From assembly GCA_028023455.1 (NCBI GenBank), contig JAQFVV010012418.1, positions 8,739,244-8,803,243 of the forward strand: a DNA stretch of 64,000 bases, read 5' to 3'. Shown piece by piece: positions 35,819 through 47,450 of the stretch. The position numbers were made by a program, and so were the translations under genes. The notes below the pieces were generated by a model, which was not told the origin of the DNA, did not search any database, and saw nothing but the letters and a program-made list of their open reading frames with translations. The stretch is from Epiperipatus broadwayi (taxonomy: Eukaryota > Onychophora > Udeonychophora > Euonychophora > Peripatidae). Each line of letters starts with the position of its first letter. Positions within the stretch are counted from its first letter, which is position 1.

Positions 35819-37265
35819 ATACATCTTGATGTTCCAAAGGTTTAATGATTATGGAAAATTTATAGTCAAATGTTTTATCATACAATTCTAAATCATAATA
35901 ATAATTTATATTTCTTAATCCTTTTTTAGAACTTCTATGCTACAATCATTTTGATTGGTTTGAATCCGAAATTCTCTGTAGATAAATTGTATTGATCTTA
36001 ATAAAGGTCTTGTATAGAATTGATAAAAGACTGGTTTCATCTTTCATAAATATTATTGCATTTTTTAATCATTTAAACTTTCAATGTATAACTTTATTAA
36101 CTATGTCTATTTTTTCTTGCTCTTCTAAGATATCTATAATTTTCCATCCTTCAAAGATTTAATTACATAAATCACTTTTTTATTTAAAATACTTGGCAAT
36201 TGTAAATGTATAGCTATAAAAGTTGCTTGTTTGTTTTTTGTTTTTTATTCTTTATTACTATATAGTTCTTTGTAGAATTTTTTACATATTTTTTTTTATA
36301 ATGTCATCCATATTGTGCCATCTTTTATTCTTATTGTTGAAACAACTTTTTTCCAATGCCAAAATGTATTGCTGATTCATAATTATATTTTCTTATATCA
36401 TCATTAATTCTTTTTTGTATCATTTTTCAGGAAATCCAGATATTTAATTCTTGTAAATGAATTGTTTTTAAATATTTTTATAATCTTTTTTTGTTTGTTT
36501 TTGTTGTTCATATACTGCATAGCTATGTCATTTCAAAATTTATTAGTGAATGGCAGTTTTTTTTATATTCGTTGTCTGTGTAACTAACCTTAGTAAAATA
36601 TATTATTTTCTTATTGAATTTATTTTAAGTTCAAGACTTTATTAATGTCTTTTTAAATTGTTAGCAAGTTTTAATAGTTTTTGTCCATCCAGCTTTTTTT
36701 ATACCTCATTAATGATTGTCATTTCTATATTAAAATCTGTTAACACATTACAGTTTTGAAAATGAATCATCTGTCATTTAAAATATAATCTTATTCTGCT
36801 TCAGCTTCTTTTCAAAAAAAAAAATTTATAATTTACAGATTTTATTTTTCTGCAAATTTCATAAATCTGTTTTTCATTTGTGTCTCCATATTTCATTTTT
36901 CAATTGTTTTCCAATTCTAACATCAATTTTTACATCTTGTTTACTTTGATCAAAATCAAACTGTACAACTAAATAAAAATCCTCTACTTTTTCATCAAAA
37001 TGATAACCTATATTGATCACTTAACTTTAACTATCTGCATTTGGCATCTTCCATAAGTACTCTATTTGTTGTATCATCAATTCCTTATATTGTTTTTGCA
37101 GTTTTGCTTCTAATATTTATCCCTTTACAGTAAAACATGTCTTTTCAAATCAGTTATCTGTTCACCTTCTACCTTCACAAAGTCCTCCAATGACCCATTC
37201 AATTTAGAAAGTTCTTCCAATTCTTGCAATCATTTCTCTCTTAAAATAAATCTGCAAATATAGGT
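35819..37265 (-). mobile_element. decayed RTE-like LINE, 5' half (endonuclease to RT)
   Basis: From 37265 downwards the minus strand reads LQELEELS, EDFVKVEGEQITDLKRHVL, then FHFDEKVEDFYLVVQ-like sequence, FDQSKQDVKI and RIGKQLKNE (endonuclease, near 36890-37010). The linker follows (DFLKNDTKK near 36400, then a base-level match to 'tatatagtaataaagaa' near 36260). The RT fingers read TSLLSILYKTFIKIN (near 36010-36050), and the palm region reads YDKTFDYKFSIIIKPLEHQD (near 35840-35890, catalytic Asp region). It is the partner of 32190-33222. The 5' end lies about 650 bp before the last exon of the host gene, in opposite orientation. Confidence 0.75.
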
Positions 37266-37921
37266 AGTTAAATAATTGGTCATTAACAAATGGCAATATA
37301 TCCCTGCAATTAGAGAATTCTTAATACTGCTTTTGGTTACAAACCATTACCTTGGTTGACTACTTTTCAGCTTTTTGGTAATGAGAATTCTTTAATTTGT
37401 ATATCATGAATATAAATATAAAAAAGAATGACCATTCACATATTCATCTTACCTTCAAGAAAATCCAATTGATGTTTCAGTTAAGAATTATTGAGGAACT
37501 GAAAGAAAGCCCATAGTGTTTTTGGTATTAAACTAAGAAATAAATGCTAGTAAACCACTATATTTAATTGATCAGTTTTGATGAGCAATTTATTTGTGTT
37601 CCTTTACTATATGAATAATATAGCAGTAACAGGTTGTCACAACAAGAGTATATGAATTGAACAATGGGAATTTGCCCTCCTCAGTTCCTTAAGATCTCAA
37701 AAAGGAATCAACATATCTGTTCATTTAATAGCAGAATCCTTTCAGCTACTATTAGTTGAAAATAATATGAATATATTTAATAATCATTGTCAAAAAAAAA
37801 AAGTTATAGACACCATGAATCTGATTGTGAAAATAAAATATTTATCAAGTTTTAAGCTTATATTAATTTATGTTTGTATGTATTTATAGATATAAATTTA
37901 TGTTTTTATTATTATTTATAG
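37266..37921. other. intron end, no other feature seen
   Basis: A/T-rich sequence between the RTE relic and the last exon. It ends with a T/A-rich tract and TTATAG acceptor at 37916-37921. No gene or repeat is supported. Confidence 0.5.
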
Positions 37922-38149
37922 GGTGGTGAAGTAAATGAAAATTTGAAAAAGGAAAATGCAGATCTAAAATCTCAAAATTCTATATTGCAAAAACGGATTC
38001 TCCAGTTACAAAAATCGTTAGAAGCATCAAAACGAGAAGAAACTGTTTTAAAAAATCGCTTATCTGTTTTAATAACTTCATTACTACCGAAACATGCAAA
38101 GACCCATCAGAATAAAAATATTAATGTAGAAAACAAGGATAATTTATAA
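37922..38149 (+). CDS. terminal coding exon, coiled-coil C-terminus of unknown gene
   Basis: Begins in phase 0 after the acceptor 'attatttatag' with GGT GGT GAA GTA AAT. It encodes GGEVNENLKKENADLKSQNS, then a heptad-patterned segment (ILQKRILQLQKSLEAS, EETVLKNRLSVLITSLL) and a Lys/Asn-rich tail, ending at TAA 38147-38149. About 45 residues fit a parallel coiled coil or leucine zipper, suggesting dimerisation. It joins in frame to the 26318 exon (phase 0). AATAAA signals follow. I do not recognise the protein. A coiled coil after a Ser-rich region is common to many nuclear, centrosomal and adaptor proteins. Confidence 0.8.
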   Translation, partial: GGEVNENLKKENADLKSQNSILQKRILQLQKSLEASKREETVLKNRLSVLITSLLPKHAKTHQNKNINVENKDNL

Positions 38150-38370
38150 ATAAGTGAAATATATCTGTAAACTTTATTGTAATGGAGTATATGTTTTATT
38201 AAACATTCAGTGAAAAGTATATTGCATAGTACTTATTACATATTGAAAATGTATATATTGTAATAAATATGTATACAGTTTTAACATTTTTTGAATTATT
38301 TATATTATTGTATAATGTAATGAGTAGATTTTATATAAATTGTAAATAAAATGGTTAATATCTTTAAATT
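38150..38370 (+). other. 3' UTR with polyadenylation signals
   Basis: Follows the stop codon of the coiled-coil exon. AATAAA hexamers lie at 38262-38267 and 38345-38350. T/G-rich sequence ('ctttgttttg') follows the second and would serve as a downstream element. The exact cleavage site is unknown. Confidence 0.55.
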
Positions 38371-38972
38371 CTTTGTTTTGAAATCAAATCGATCAATATA
38401 TCATTGTAAAATTTAATGACAAATTTTGCTAATCTGTTTTTTAAATAGTGTCAAAAATGAATACAATATATAAAACGTTCAATTTTTTTTTTTTTTTTTT
38501 TAGTGCTTATTGAAATCTCAATAAGAAGTGATTGCTATTTAAATATCTGATATCTTTAGGAAGTGAGACAAATCCTAGATATCAAGATATGATTTAAATA
38601 ATATCAAGATCAGTTAGTTAGTTGCTCTCAAATGATATATAAAAATCACAAGAAAATACACCATTCTATAATTATTATAAATTTATAGATCAAATAAATG
38701 AATTACTACTGATTTTTAAATCTACATTTTATTAGACTAACTTATTGAATAAACACAGTATTCAATGTAAGAATTACAAATCTTATTAAAATTAGTAATA
38801 TTTTTTTTAAAAAAGTATTAAATGGACAGAGGCATTGAGTAGATTTGTAAGTAAAGTGATGGACTATAGCAATAAAGATTTCTAAATTGAAGTTAAGTAT
38901 GTTGTTTCTTGTTATCAAATATCACTTACCTTCATGAGTGATTAATTATTTGATTATTATTATTATTATTAT
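38371..38972. other. intergenic AT-rich stretch, no gene seen
   Basis: Contains a T-run near 38482-38501 and an (ATT)n run at 38955-38971, into which the next element has apparently inserted. Nothing else is supported. Confidence 0.5.
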
Positions 38973-39250
38973 GGTACTTTGGGATTAGCGCTGCCATGAC
39001 AAAATTGTCTGGCCATAATTATTCTAACTTTGCAAATTATTCTAGCACTTTAGGTTTTAATAATAATTTTGCTGCCCCTGTTTGCAATGGCAAAATTCCG
39101 TACCTTTCTCCATTGAGGGGGAGATGTTTGCAATAGCAGAATGCTGTAGTTGTGATTATTATGAAAACCTATAAGTGCTAGAATAATTTGCAAAGTTGGA
39201 ATATTTATGGCCGAATGATTATGTCATGCCAGCGCTAATCTCAAAGTACC
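38973..39250. mobile_element. 278-bp MITE with long terminal inverted repeats
   Basis: The left end GGTACTTTGGGATTAGCGCT matches the complement of the right end (GGTACTTTGAGATTAGCGCT). Pairing extends about 85 bp inwards through GGCCATAA, AACTTTGCAAATTATTCTAG and CACTTTAGGTTTT or its variant. The central part holds GC-richer sequence with two 'tttgcaat(g/a)gca' copies. It sits in an (ATT)n tract, so a target duplication is hard to define (flanks ATTATTAT / GTTATTATTA). Non-autonomous, with no coding capacity. Confidence 0.9.
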
Positions 39251-39751
39251 GTTATTATTAATGCTTATACCAAAAACAAGGTATTATCTTTCTCCATTCA
39301 CATTTAATATTTGTATTAAAAATAGTAATTTATATGCTTGAATAGTCAATGGACACTAGATAATAGAACCATCCAAATTAGTCACTGACTTTTGTCTTGA
39401 AGAATACTGGATTTCACAGTATATAACTGCTGTCAATAAATCATACATATTTGGGCAAAAAAGTTGATTTTGGATTGAAGCTTTCAAGTTATTATCTTAA
39501 ATGGCATAATTAAGGTAAAGAGTGCTCCTGAATGGAAAAGTCCCTTACCTGATGAAGGCCAATAGCTGGAAGCTAATTTGGAGATCTAATTGGCATAATA
39601 ACTTTAGAGGGTGTAGAATGGATTACTATTGCTAATGTCTACTGGATGATTGTGGTGATTCTCATACCTAGTTTATAGCAGTTTAGTTTTTTGCTGCATT
39701 AAAAATAAAGTTTTATGATAATGTGTGTGTACTATCAATAAATTATATATT

Positions 39752-39944
39752 TAATTAGATTGCAAAATATTTTTCACATCTGTGACACAAATTTTTTTTT
39801 CTTTTTACAACTTAGACATGGCTGGGTGAACTTTTGGTGAAGTCCACCAGAATCATAAGTGCACTCACTCAACTGTGTGTCTAAGTTGCAAAAAAAAAAA
39901 AATACTTTGTGTCACAGACGAGAAAATCATTCACAATCTAATTA
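39752..39944. mobile_element. 193-bp MITE with terminal inverted repeats
   Basis: The ends TAATTAGATTG (39752) and CAATCTAATTA (ending 39944) are exact inverted repeats. Further paired blocks are CTGTGACACAAA with a T-run / A-run with TTTGTGTCACAG, and CAACTTAGACA / TGTCTAAGTTG. The core is about 60 bp. It is distinct in sequence from the element at 38973. No coding capacity. Confidence 0.85.
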
Positions 39945-42900
39945 CAAATACAAAGTGAAAACTTAATATTAGATTATATATTTGTAAAATAATTTATTGA
40001 TAAAATATATGATTTATTTGATAAATTGAAAAAATGAATTATCAAGTATAAGTTCGTGTTTGCCAAAGTGAGAGATATTAGCTGAATTCTTTTTGGGGAG
40101 AGATTTTGAGATGAAAGAATCAGTACTAATTAAAAACCTACAAATTAATCTGGGTAGCAAATTAAATAAATATCCATTAGAACAAAAAAAAAGCAGCATT
40201 TTGATGATAAACAGAACTATTGTAAGCAGAGAGTGGCTACAGAATAGGCAGCACACATGCATAAGAAATTTGATTTACAATAAATTAAAGGTAAAGACAG
40301 ACAAAAGTGACAAAGAAAAATTAGAAATTAAAATAGATATGATTTTATTTGCAGTTTGGTAAAACAATTTAATTTCTAGAGATGAGAAATAAATATGTAT
40401 GATGTTTTTTAATTGAACATAAATCTCAGACTATAAAAATTAAAAGTAAAAAAATGAGTCTATTATACATTATTGAAATTGGATAAAATGTAATAATATT
40501 ATTAAAAATATTGAGCAAATAAAATAATTAGCTATCTAATTAATCTGAAATTAATTAAAAGACTAAGTCTGGTTTTAAATGTGAAACATACAGTGTGTAC
40601 TTGCAGGTTGGCTCACAATATGTCTGTTGGACATCCCAATAAAGTAATTTATGACAGAAGATGGCCTAACAGATTTTTTTACAATGCACTTGTTTTTCTT
40701 TGGGAAGAAAAAATATTGTAAGAAAATGTAAAAACTGCACTTTAATCTTAATATTACATGCAATTAAAAAAAAAACCTTGGTGTTATATAAGTAGAATGT
40801 TTTAGCAGTAATCTAATCTCTTATGATGTCATTTATGTAACCATGAATAATCAGTGATCATTAGATAGTGCTAATTATATTCACAGAAAGTTTGTTAGCA
40901 AGAAGTATGGAACTTGAAAGTTTCAACATTAAGGAATTTCTTTTTAAAAAAAAGAATTTTTAGCAGTATTAAGACACTGCATTTAAAAAAAGGAGAGGCT
41001 AATACTGGCAGATTGATTGCACTGAGTGGTATCACTGTATGGAGAGTTTTGCCTATTTTAATAACAAGTTTATGTCATCACTTGGAGAAAAAACATAGGA
41101 TAAATAAAATGGGATACATTGATGATTATTCAAAATAATTTTGATTGGTGTGAAAACTATATGCTTCCCAGATTAAATTAATTATGTAAGAAATGAAAAA
41201 AATGTGTACATTGTTTTGTTTTCAACTATTATCTCCGAGTTTAATTCAGTTTCTCTGATCTGTAGCCTTTTTTTCCTAATCATTTCAATGCTGTTCCAAT
41301 AAATACATTTTTATGGTGTGATTTCTAAAATTATATCTTTGATAATGGAATTTTGTGTGTATGTTTACTATTATTCATAAGAGTAATTGGTTGGAGAGGA
41401 AAAGTTTCCTGGATCACTTTTTCACTGAAGAAGAGGGGAAAAAATCAATCTGTTAATTATACAATCATATTCAGTATCCTATGGTTGAGTTCAAACAAAT
41501 GATGTCTCGCCAGTGTAAATATTGTAACAGGATTGTTACATGGCACACAATAATAAAGTGTGTGTGCACAAATATATATAAATTGAAAAGAAAAATAAAC
41601 AGTCAAAAAATTTTAGTAGATATTTTCTATCTTCCTGGAATAATAAGCATAGTAAAAGATTAAATAATTCTGAATTTAAAATAAAAGTTGATTATAAATT
41701 AAACATTTAAAAAGGTCTAATAAATATTTTGTTGGATTCTGATTTTGAAATTTAAAAATAAGCATGTTTTCTGATAATTGTAAAAATGTCCATCTATTTT
41801 GAAATCTTTTTAATTAATTGGTAAATTTCTATTTGTGTAGAAATCTTTGTATATCACACTTTGATAAAAATTTCAAAGTTGCTTTCAGACGGATTAGAAT
41901 TGTTTTTAATCAATAAGAAAACAGTTTTGAAATGTGTTTTATCACCTTGGATGACTCTTATAAAAAGAGTTGATAAAGAGATTAGAATGGGCTAATTTTT
42001 AGTAGTTAATTTTTTTTGAGAAGCAATTGGCAAAGTGGGCAGCAATTAGTTGGCCAACTGCAAGATCTTGGCTAATAATATTTTTGAGAAGCAGTGAGTT
42101 TGAAGTAGTTTTGCTGAAGTTGGTTGGTTTTCCAGAGTTAGAGAATGACCATGAAATAAGTAAAGGCAGGACAGTAGACCCATAATCTGCTACTAGTTTT
42201 CTTTCAGATGAGTTTTGATTCATTTGAAGCCCAGGTCAACTTCTGAGTCATTAGCCTACACAAATGCGGGCAAAACAGCTTGCTGGAAGTGGAATCAACT
42301 GCAGAACAACCTTTATCTGGACTATACCTATCTTGATGAGGACTATAAACCAGCTAACTCACCAAGAGAAATCTTCCAGCTTGCTGAAGAAGTAATTATA
42401 CATACACTGATGTATCTATATGCAGAGAAACACAGATAAACATATATACAAGGATGAGTAATGTATATATATAATAACGAAATTTGAAATAATTTCTTTC
42501 CTAAAAAATGATATTCTAAAAATACCAGTAATAATTTTGCTAGGATAAAAAATAAAAAGTACTGGATTAATAGACTATTCTATATTCTAAAGAATTATTT
42601 AAAATGTTGATAATTAATCGTCAATCAAAAAGTGACCTGTCAAAAAAAATTGACTTTATTTCTTTTTAAAAAGAAAATTACAATTAGTTACAGTAGCCTA
42701 ATGAAAAAACATTTTTAGAGTAACCTGTCAAAAAGTAAAAAAATAAAAATATACCTGATGGAGGATTTAACTTTTATCAGTGGTCAAGAAATTGATATTA
42801 TTTAAAGAAGAAGAAAAAAGAATAGTAAACTGTTAGGATAGAATTTGATAACTGGTTCATATGTATATTTTTACTGATACACTCATATGTGAGTTTTATG

Positions 42901-43934
42901 TGTTTTCCAAATGGAATTATGAAATATATTTTTAATATTATTTTGATAAGTTCAAATATGTTCATTTTTTTTAATATTCTACCACATGCTTGTGTATGGA
43001 TATATATAGGTGTATATTGGAACATCTATAAATCATAATGCAATAAATTGAATTTTGTTTTTATATTAATCAACAGATAGGTAAATTTTAATCATTGTAT
43101 TTTGTAAATCAATTAGACTGCACAGCTATATGTGTATATATCACTGTGTGTCAAATAGACAAATTTTAATCATTCTATTGTTTTATGACAAATTAAGTAT
43201 ATTTAGAAATTGCCACATGCCCGTGTGCTGAATGTGTTTTATGTAAACCCATTAAAAAGTATTGTAAATCAATGTAATAATTTGAATTTTGTATTAATTA
43301 TATGTAAATCACAATGTGATGATTTTTAATTTTGTATAGTGATCAAAATCAGAAGGCTTAATTGATATATGTATAGCCTTATTCTCAAGATCTTAATTTC
43401 ATTTTTTTATTGTTATTAATAAAGTTGTATTTAATTGTTAAAATTATTCCAGTGACTTGATTCTCAAGTTTTTAGAGTATTGTATGTTTTGCATCATATG
43501 TTGGTCATAATTAAAGTAATAGAGCTTATGTTCTCTGAGCTAGATTTGAGCATAATGGCTGATTATATGAATGGATGTGTATATAAGTGTTTATGGGCAT
43601 TCCAGTATGACATTGTCTTGGTTTTGTTGTGAAGACTATATTCTTCAAAGTCCATGCACTACATTTTATTTTAGTTTAGTCTCTATTAGAATTAAAGTTA
43701 ATAGTTGGTCAGTACATTAATAGTAGTATGTGGCCAGAGCATTGATGATGATCAGCATGTTTTAATATCCCAACATTATTGTTTTTGATTATTATGTATT
43801 CTGGTGGATGAGCACTTAGTTTGTGCATCCAAATTATGTTTAAATAAATGCCCCAAGCTGGCAAAGGCTAAATAGTTGGCCTGGTCTACAATAGACCCAT
43901 TTCAAATCCAATCACAGATACTGCTGGTTTATTT
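39945..43934. other. intergenic stretch, mostly unassigned
   Basis: Holds a possible RT relic at 40914-41138 (listed separately) and two more balanced frames, 40093-40362 (+) and 42215-42439 (+). The latter reads AYTNAGKTACWKWNQLQNN without a recognised domain. 43020-43330 has short degenerate direct repeats ('aaattttaatcatt' twice). I see no supported gene. Confidence 0.4.
40914..41138 (+). pseudogene. possible reverse-transcriptase relic
   Basis: The frame reads GRLIALSGITVWRVLPILIT followed by HHLEKKHRINKMG. It resembles the 'W.GITL...VFRVL..IL..R...HL...Q..F' segment of LINE reverse transcriptases, just before the first catalytic Asp. A base-level echo, 'gagttttgcctattttaa', recurs as 'gaattttgcctgttttaa' at 58850. 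The segment is short and lacks catalytic motifs, so this is tentative. Confidence 0.3.
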
Positions 43935-44573
43935 GGTACTAGTATCATCGATGGTACAGGGTGCTGGATGACACTGTTGCTACACAAAAACAGTTAAATA
44001 TAACTTTACCGGGCCATGACCTTTTAATAACAAACAGACTTTTTTTAATAAGTAAATAGTAAACAATGTCTTTTTCTTAATTAAGATAAATAATCCAACA
44101 AGTATACACATTCATTTGAACAAATTTTTTTATTTACAAAAATTAACAATCGCCGTCTACATGGCAGCTTCTTTATAGAATAAAACAATATCAATAGTAA
44201 GGCTGTTTGCTTCTATTGCAAACCACTTTAGGCATTTCTGGTAGTATACACATTAATTTGAATAAATTTTTTTATTTACAAAACTAAGAATCGCAATGGT
44301 TGTAAAATTCTTTGTAGCTAATACTCCGTCATTAAAATATAATATAATAATTTTTTCAATAATATTTCAAATATTATGTAGACTTAAAATCTGCACACCC
44401 TCTAATTATACAGTAGCACAGGTTCAATACCGATCATTTGAAGAGTAAGAACAGGTCACATTAGTCAAGTGTGAATTGCGAGAAATTAGCATAACACACT
44501 ACAGCCTTATAAACTGTATATTTAATTGTTTGAGGTAGCGACAGCACTCTGTATCAGCGGTGATACTAGTACC
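43935..44573. mobile_element. 639-bp non-autonomous TIR element with internal direct repeats
   Basis: The left end GGTACTAGTATCATCGATGG pairs with the complement of the right end (GGTACTAGTATCACCGCTGA). Homology continues through ACAG(G/A)GTGCTG and CA(A)TTAAATATA for about 65 bp. Inside, 44101-44156 and 44243-44298 are near-identical direct repeats sharing 'gtatacacatt' and 'aatttttttatttacaaaa'. It shares the terminal GGTACT with the MITE at 38973. Flanks are TTTATTT / ATTTATT. No transposase frame. Confidence 0.8.
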
Positions 44574-45699
44574 ATTTATTTTTATTGTTGATCATTCACT
44601 GATGAATGAATAGTAACTTATACTTATTTTTACTTATTGATAATGCTTGTGGATTTATAATGATACTTTTAATTACTCTAAGGAGTTAACTGGGCCAGAG
44701 TTTTCATGCTCTCTTTAATATGTAACATTTCTTATATATTTTTTGATATTAAACATTACTTTAATATCTCTTACTTTAAATCTTATTTTAATACTCCGTT
44801 ACTTTAATATTATATCTAACATTACTTATATTTTAAAAATATCTTACTTAAACTTTATTTGAAATATTTTGTGTATTTGGGATTGGTGCTGAATTTCCAT
44901 CACTCCAGGGATGACCACTCATTATACCCCACCCCATTATAATATATAACAGCACTAAAAATCTTCATTTAATTTGATAGACACTGGGGAATATATTGAT
45001 CTCCACAATGATTTTGCCAAATCAGATTGTGAATTTTTATTTTATTTATTTTTGTATACAATATTTTTCTAATGTTCTCCCATTTGTTTCAAATTAATTT
45101 CCAATCATTTCAATTTTAGATATTAATGTTTGACCTTAGCAATATGATCTTTTTTTACATTCAGACAAGTCTGACATTTCTTCTCATACATTTATGATAG
45201 ATCAATTTTCTGGCCTATACTCCTGCCCATCTAAGATTCCCTTCGCAAAATAACAAATTATTACATTATTTTTATTTATTTATTTATCATGTGCATTTTT
45301 AAAATAGCTAACTATTGACAAACATAAAGGAAATTGTAGAAAATTCCAGCTAGTAAATACTTTCACTAATGTTTTATTAAGTTCTTCAATTCTTCCATTG
45401 AACAATTATTAATTACATGTGTTGCATTAGGCCATAAATTCAAATTCCATTTCTAAGGAGATAAGCATATTATCATGGATGAACCTAAATCTTTCAATGA
45501 GTTTTCAGTAATCTCTAAAAATTGAATTCAGACACCTTTATTATTCAGTCTGAAAAAAAACGAAATTTCTTTGAGACCTTATAAGAAGTACATTTTTTTC
45601 TAACATTAATCTATTGTTGTTTGAAAGGTTTTTTGTTGAACATCCAGAAAAAGAAATATTGTTTTGTGATATGGTTTGAATGTGAAATTATATCTTAAG
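44574..45699. other. intergenic AT-rich stretch, no gene seen
   Basis: A/T-rich with several degenerate 'ttactttaatat' repeats around 44750-44860. It may hold the 3' end of the decayed LINE that follows, but no motif supports that. Confidence 0.4.
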
Positions 45700-47450
45700 A
45701 TTATGTCTTAAATTAATATTTAAATTTAATGTAATAATAGTTTATTTTTGTTTGCTATGGGGCAGTTTATTTTTTTCTATCTGTTGGGAAATTATGGAAA
45801 ACATCTATAAAGGAGTGGATTTGAATATGGCACTAATGTTTCTTATGGCAATATTTTTGTGTAACCAGAAGTTTAAGCACGCACACTTTTTCTTCAAACA
45901 AGGTACAATATTCATCAGTAGAGACAATCCTTAGAGTATTTGCATCACAATTCCAAGTTGGATAGTCAACTTAAGAGATTGTAGAGATTATTTTAGATGT
46001 AATCTTCACTAGAATAGGAAAATAAGTTAGGCTATAATTTGAGGATGTTCCTATGTGGCACATAAGGTTTTGTTCGAATTATTATTACAAAAACTTATAT
46101 TTAGTTTGAGATTCCCCTGTTATGTAGATGAAAAGGGAAACATTCTGATTTTATGGGATTAGGAGTGAGTAACAATTTTCAGAAAAGATTTTTTAGGATC
46201 TCTTCTACGATATCATGGCAATAACATTGGCATAGATTAATTTTCTGTTTCTGAAGATCACTGATGAATATATTAATGAAATAAATGAATAAGCAGCCTT
46301 GTGAGAGACCATTCTATAAATTAATATCAGCTATGATTATTATTTAGTCATTAAAAGTTTTCTACTTGAGAGTATTTTATTAAATAAATGGTTTTACTGC
46401 ATTTAAGAATTGCAGGCACTTTTAGAAGACCTTTTTTTTTCCCCAAAATAAAATTATAAGCTGATTTTTGATTAATAAATACATCATCAATTTTCAGTTT
46501 AAGTTATTCACTATGAGTTGTTAAAAATAGAACCTGTTCACTGCAGTTTCAAAGTAAATGGCTCTCAGTTATTAGCATAATTTTTGTCAAGATCTTTCTT
46601 TTGAAGAACTGGAAGTAAATACATAATAATATTGAGCAATATTTTTTTGTATTATTGATAGCTTTGTAATTAAGACCACTATAATTGATTTTCATATCAA
46701 ATTTTGAATTATTTCTGTATGAATAATATTGAATAATTTTTTTAATTGTGCTTTGGCTGTTTCAGTAGCTTTTTCTTTAAAATATTCATGGGCAAGTTTT
46801 CCAATATATATTGTTTGTATTTGATTGAGATTTTTAAAAAAATATTGGGAAAGAGAAGTTTGTGGCTTTTTTTTTTTTTTTTCTATAAGTTTTAGTTTTA
46901 GTTTAGAAGTCTGATATATAAGATTGCATTTTTGAGTTCTTTTGTATATATTTTTATAATTATCAATCTTTTTTAAATATGACTAAACCTTTTAACTGGA
47001 TCTCATTAAAATTTGTGGTCTCTTCTGTCATCAAGAGAAAGCTTTTATATATTTGTTAACAAATGATCTCTGATTAACAAATGTTGATTACAAAGAAAAT
47101 ATGTGATTTTTGTACTAATTTGGAACAAACTGCCTTCAATAATCTGGTAGCTGTTGAGCTAGTTAAATTTATTATACTAAGAAATAATGGATGGAATTTC
47201 TTTTAAAATAATCAATTTCAGTCAATTAACTTCTCATGCAATCTCAGGATTCAATTATGGAAATATTAAATTTCAAAAATAATAAAATTTGTTTTATATT
47301 GGCTGTGAAGAAAATGTCCAATATCATTAGATAAACGCAATAATTCACCATTTTCTGTTGAAATAACACATAAATTGGGGGGGCATCTTTCCCCACTTTC
47401 CTAAATGAAGTGTTCCTGCTTGGCATGATCAAATATGTGCATATCGTTTA
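45700..47450 (-). mobile_element. decayed non-LTR retrotransposon of a third type
   Basis: Minus-strand readings show RT landmarks despite many stops. DDVFINQKSAYNFI (near 46460-46490) fits the '.FIDQKSAYDFI' motif with the first catalytic Asp region. NGLSQGCLFIYFINIFISDL (near 46245-46310) fits the 'NGVPQGC.LSPLLFNIFISDL' motif. Upstream frames (KNIYKRTQKCNLIYQ) are linker-like. The endonuclease is not seen. The motif wording differs from both the RTE-like and jockey-like elements in the window. Ends are approximate. Confidence 0.55.

Noticed and set aside
41999-42439. Two opposed 74-codon frames with balanced composition
   Set aside because: No recognised motif on either strand and no convincing splice sites, so neither is called a gene.
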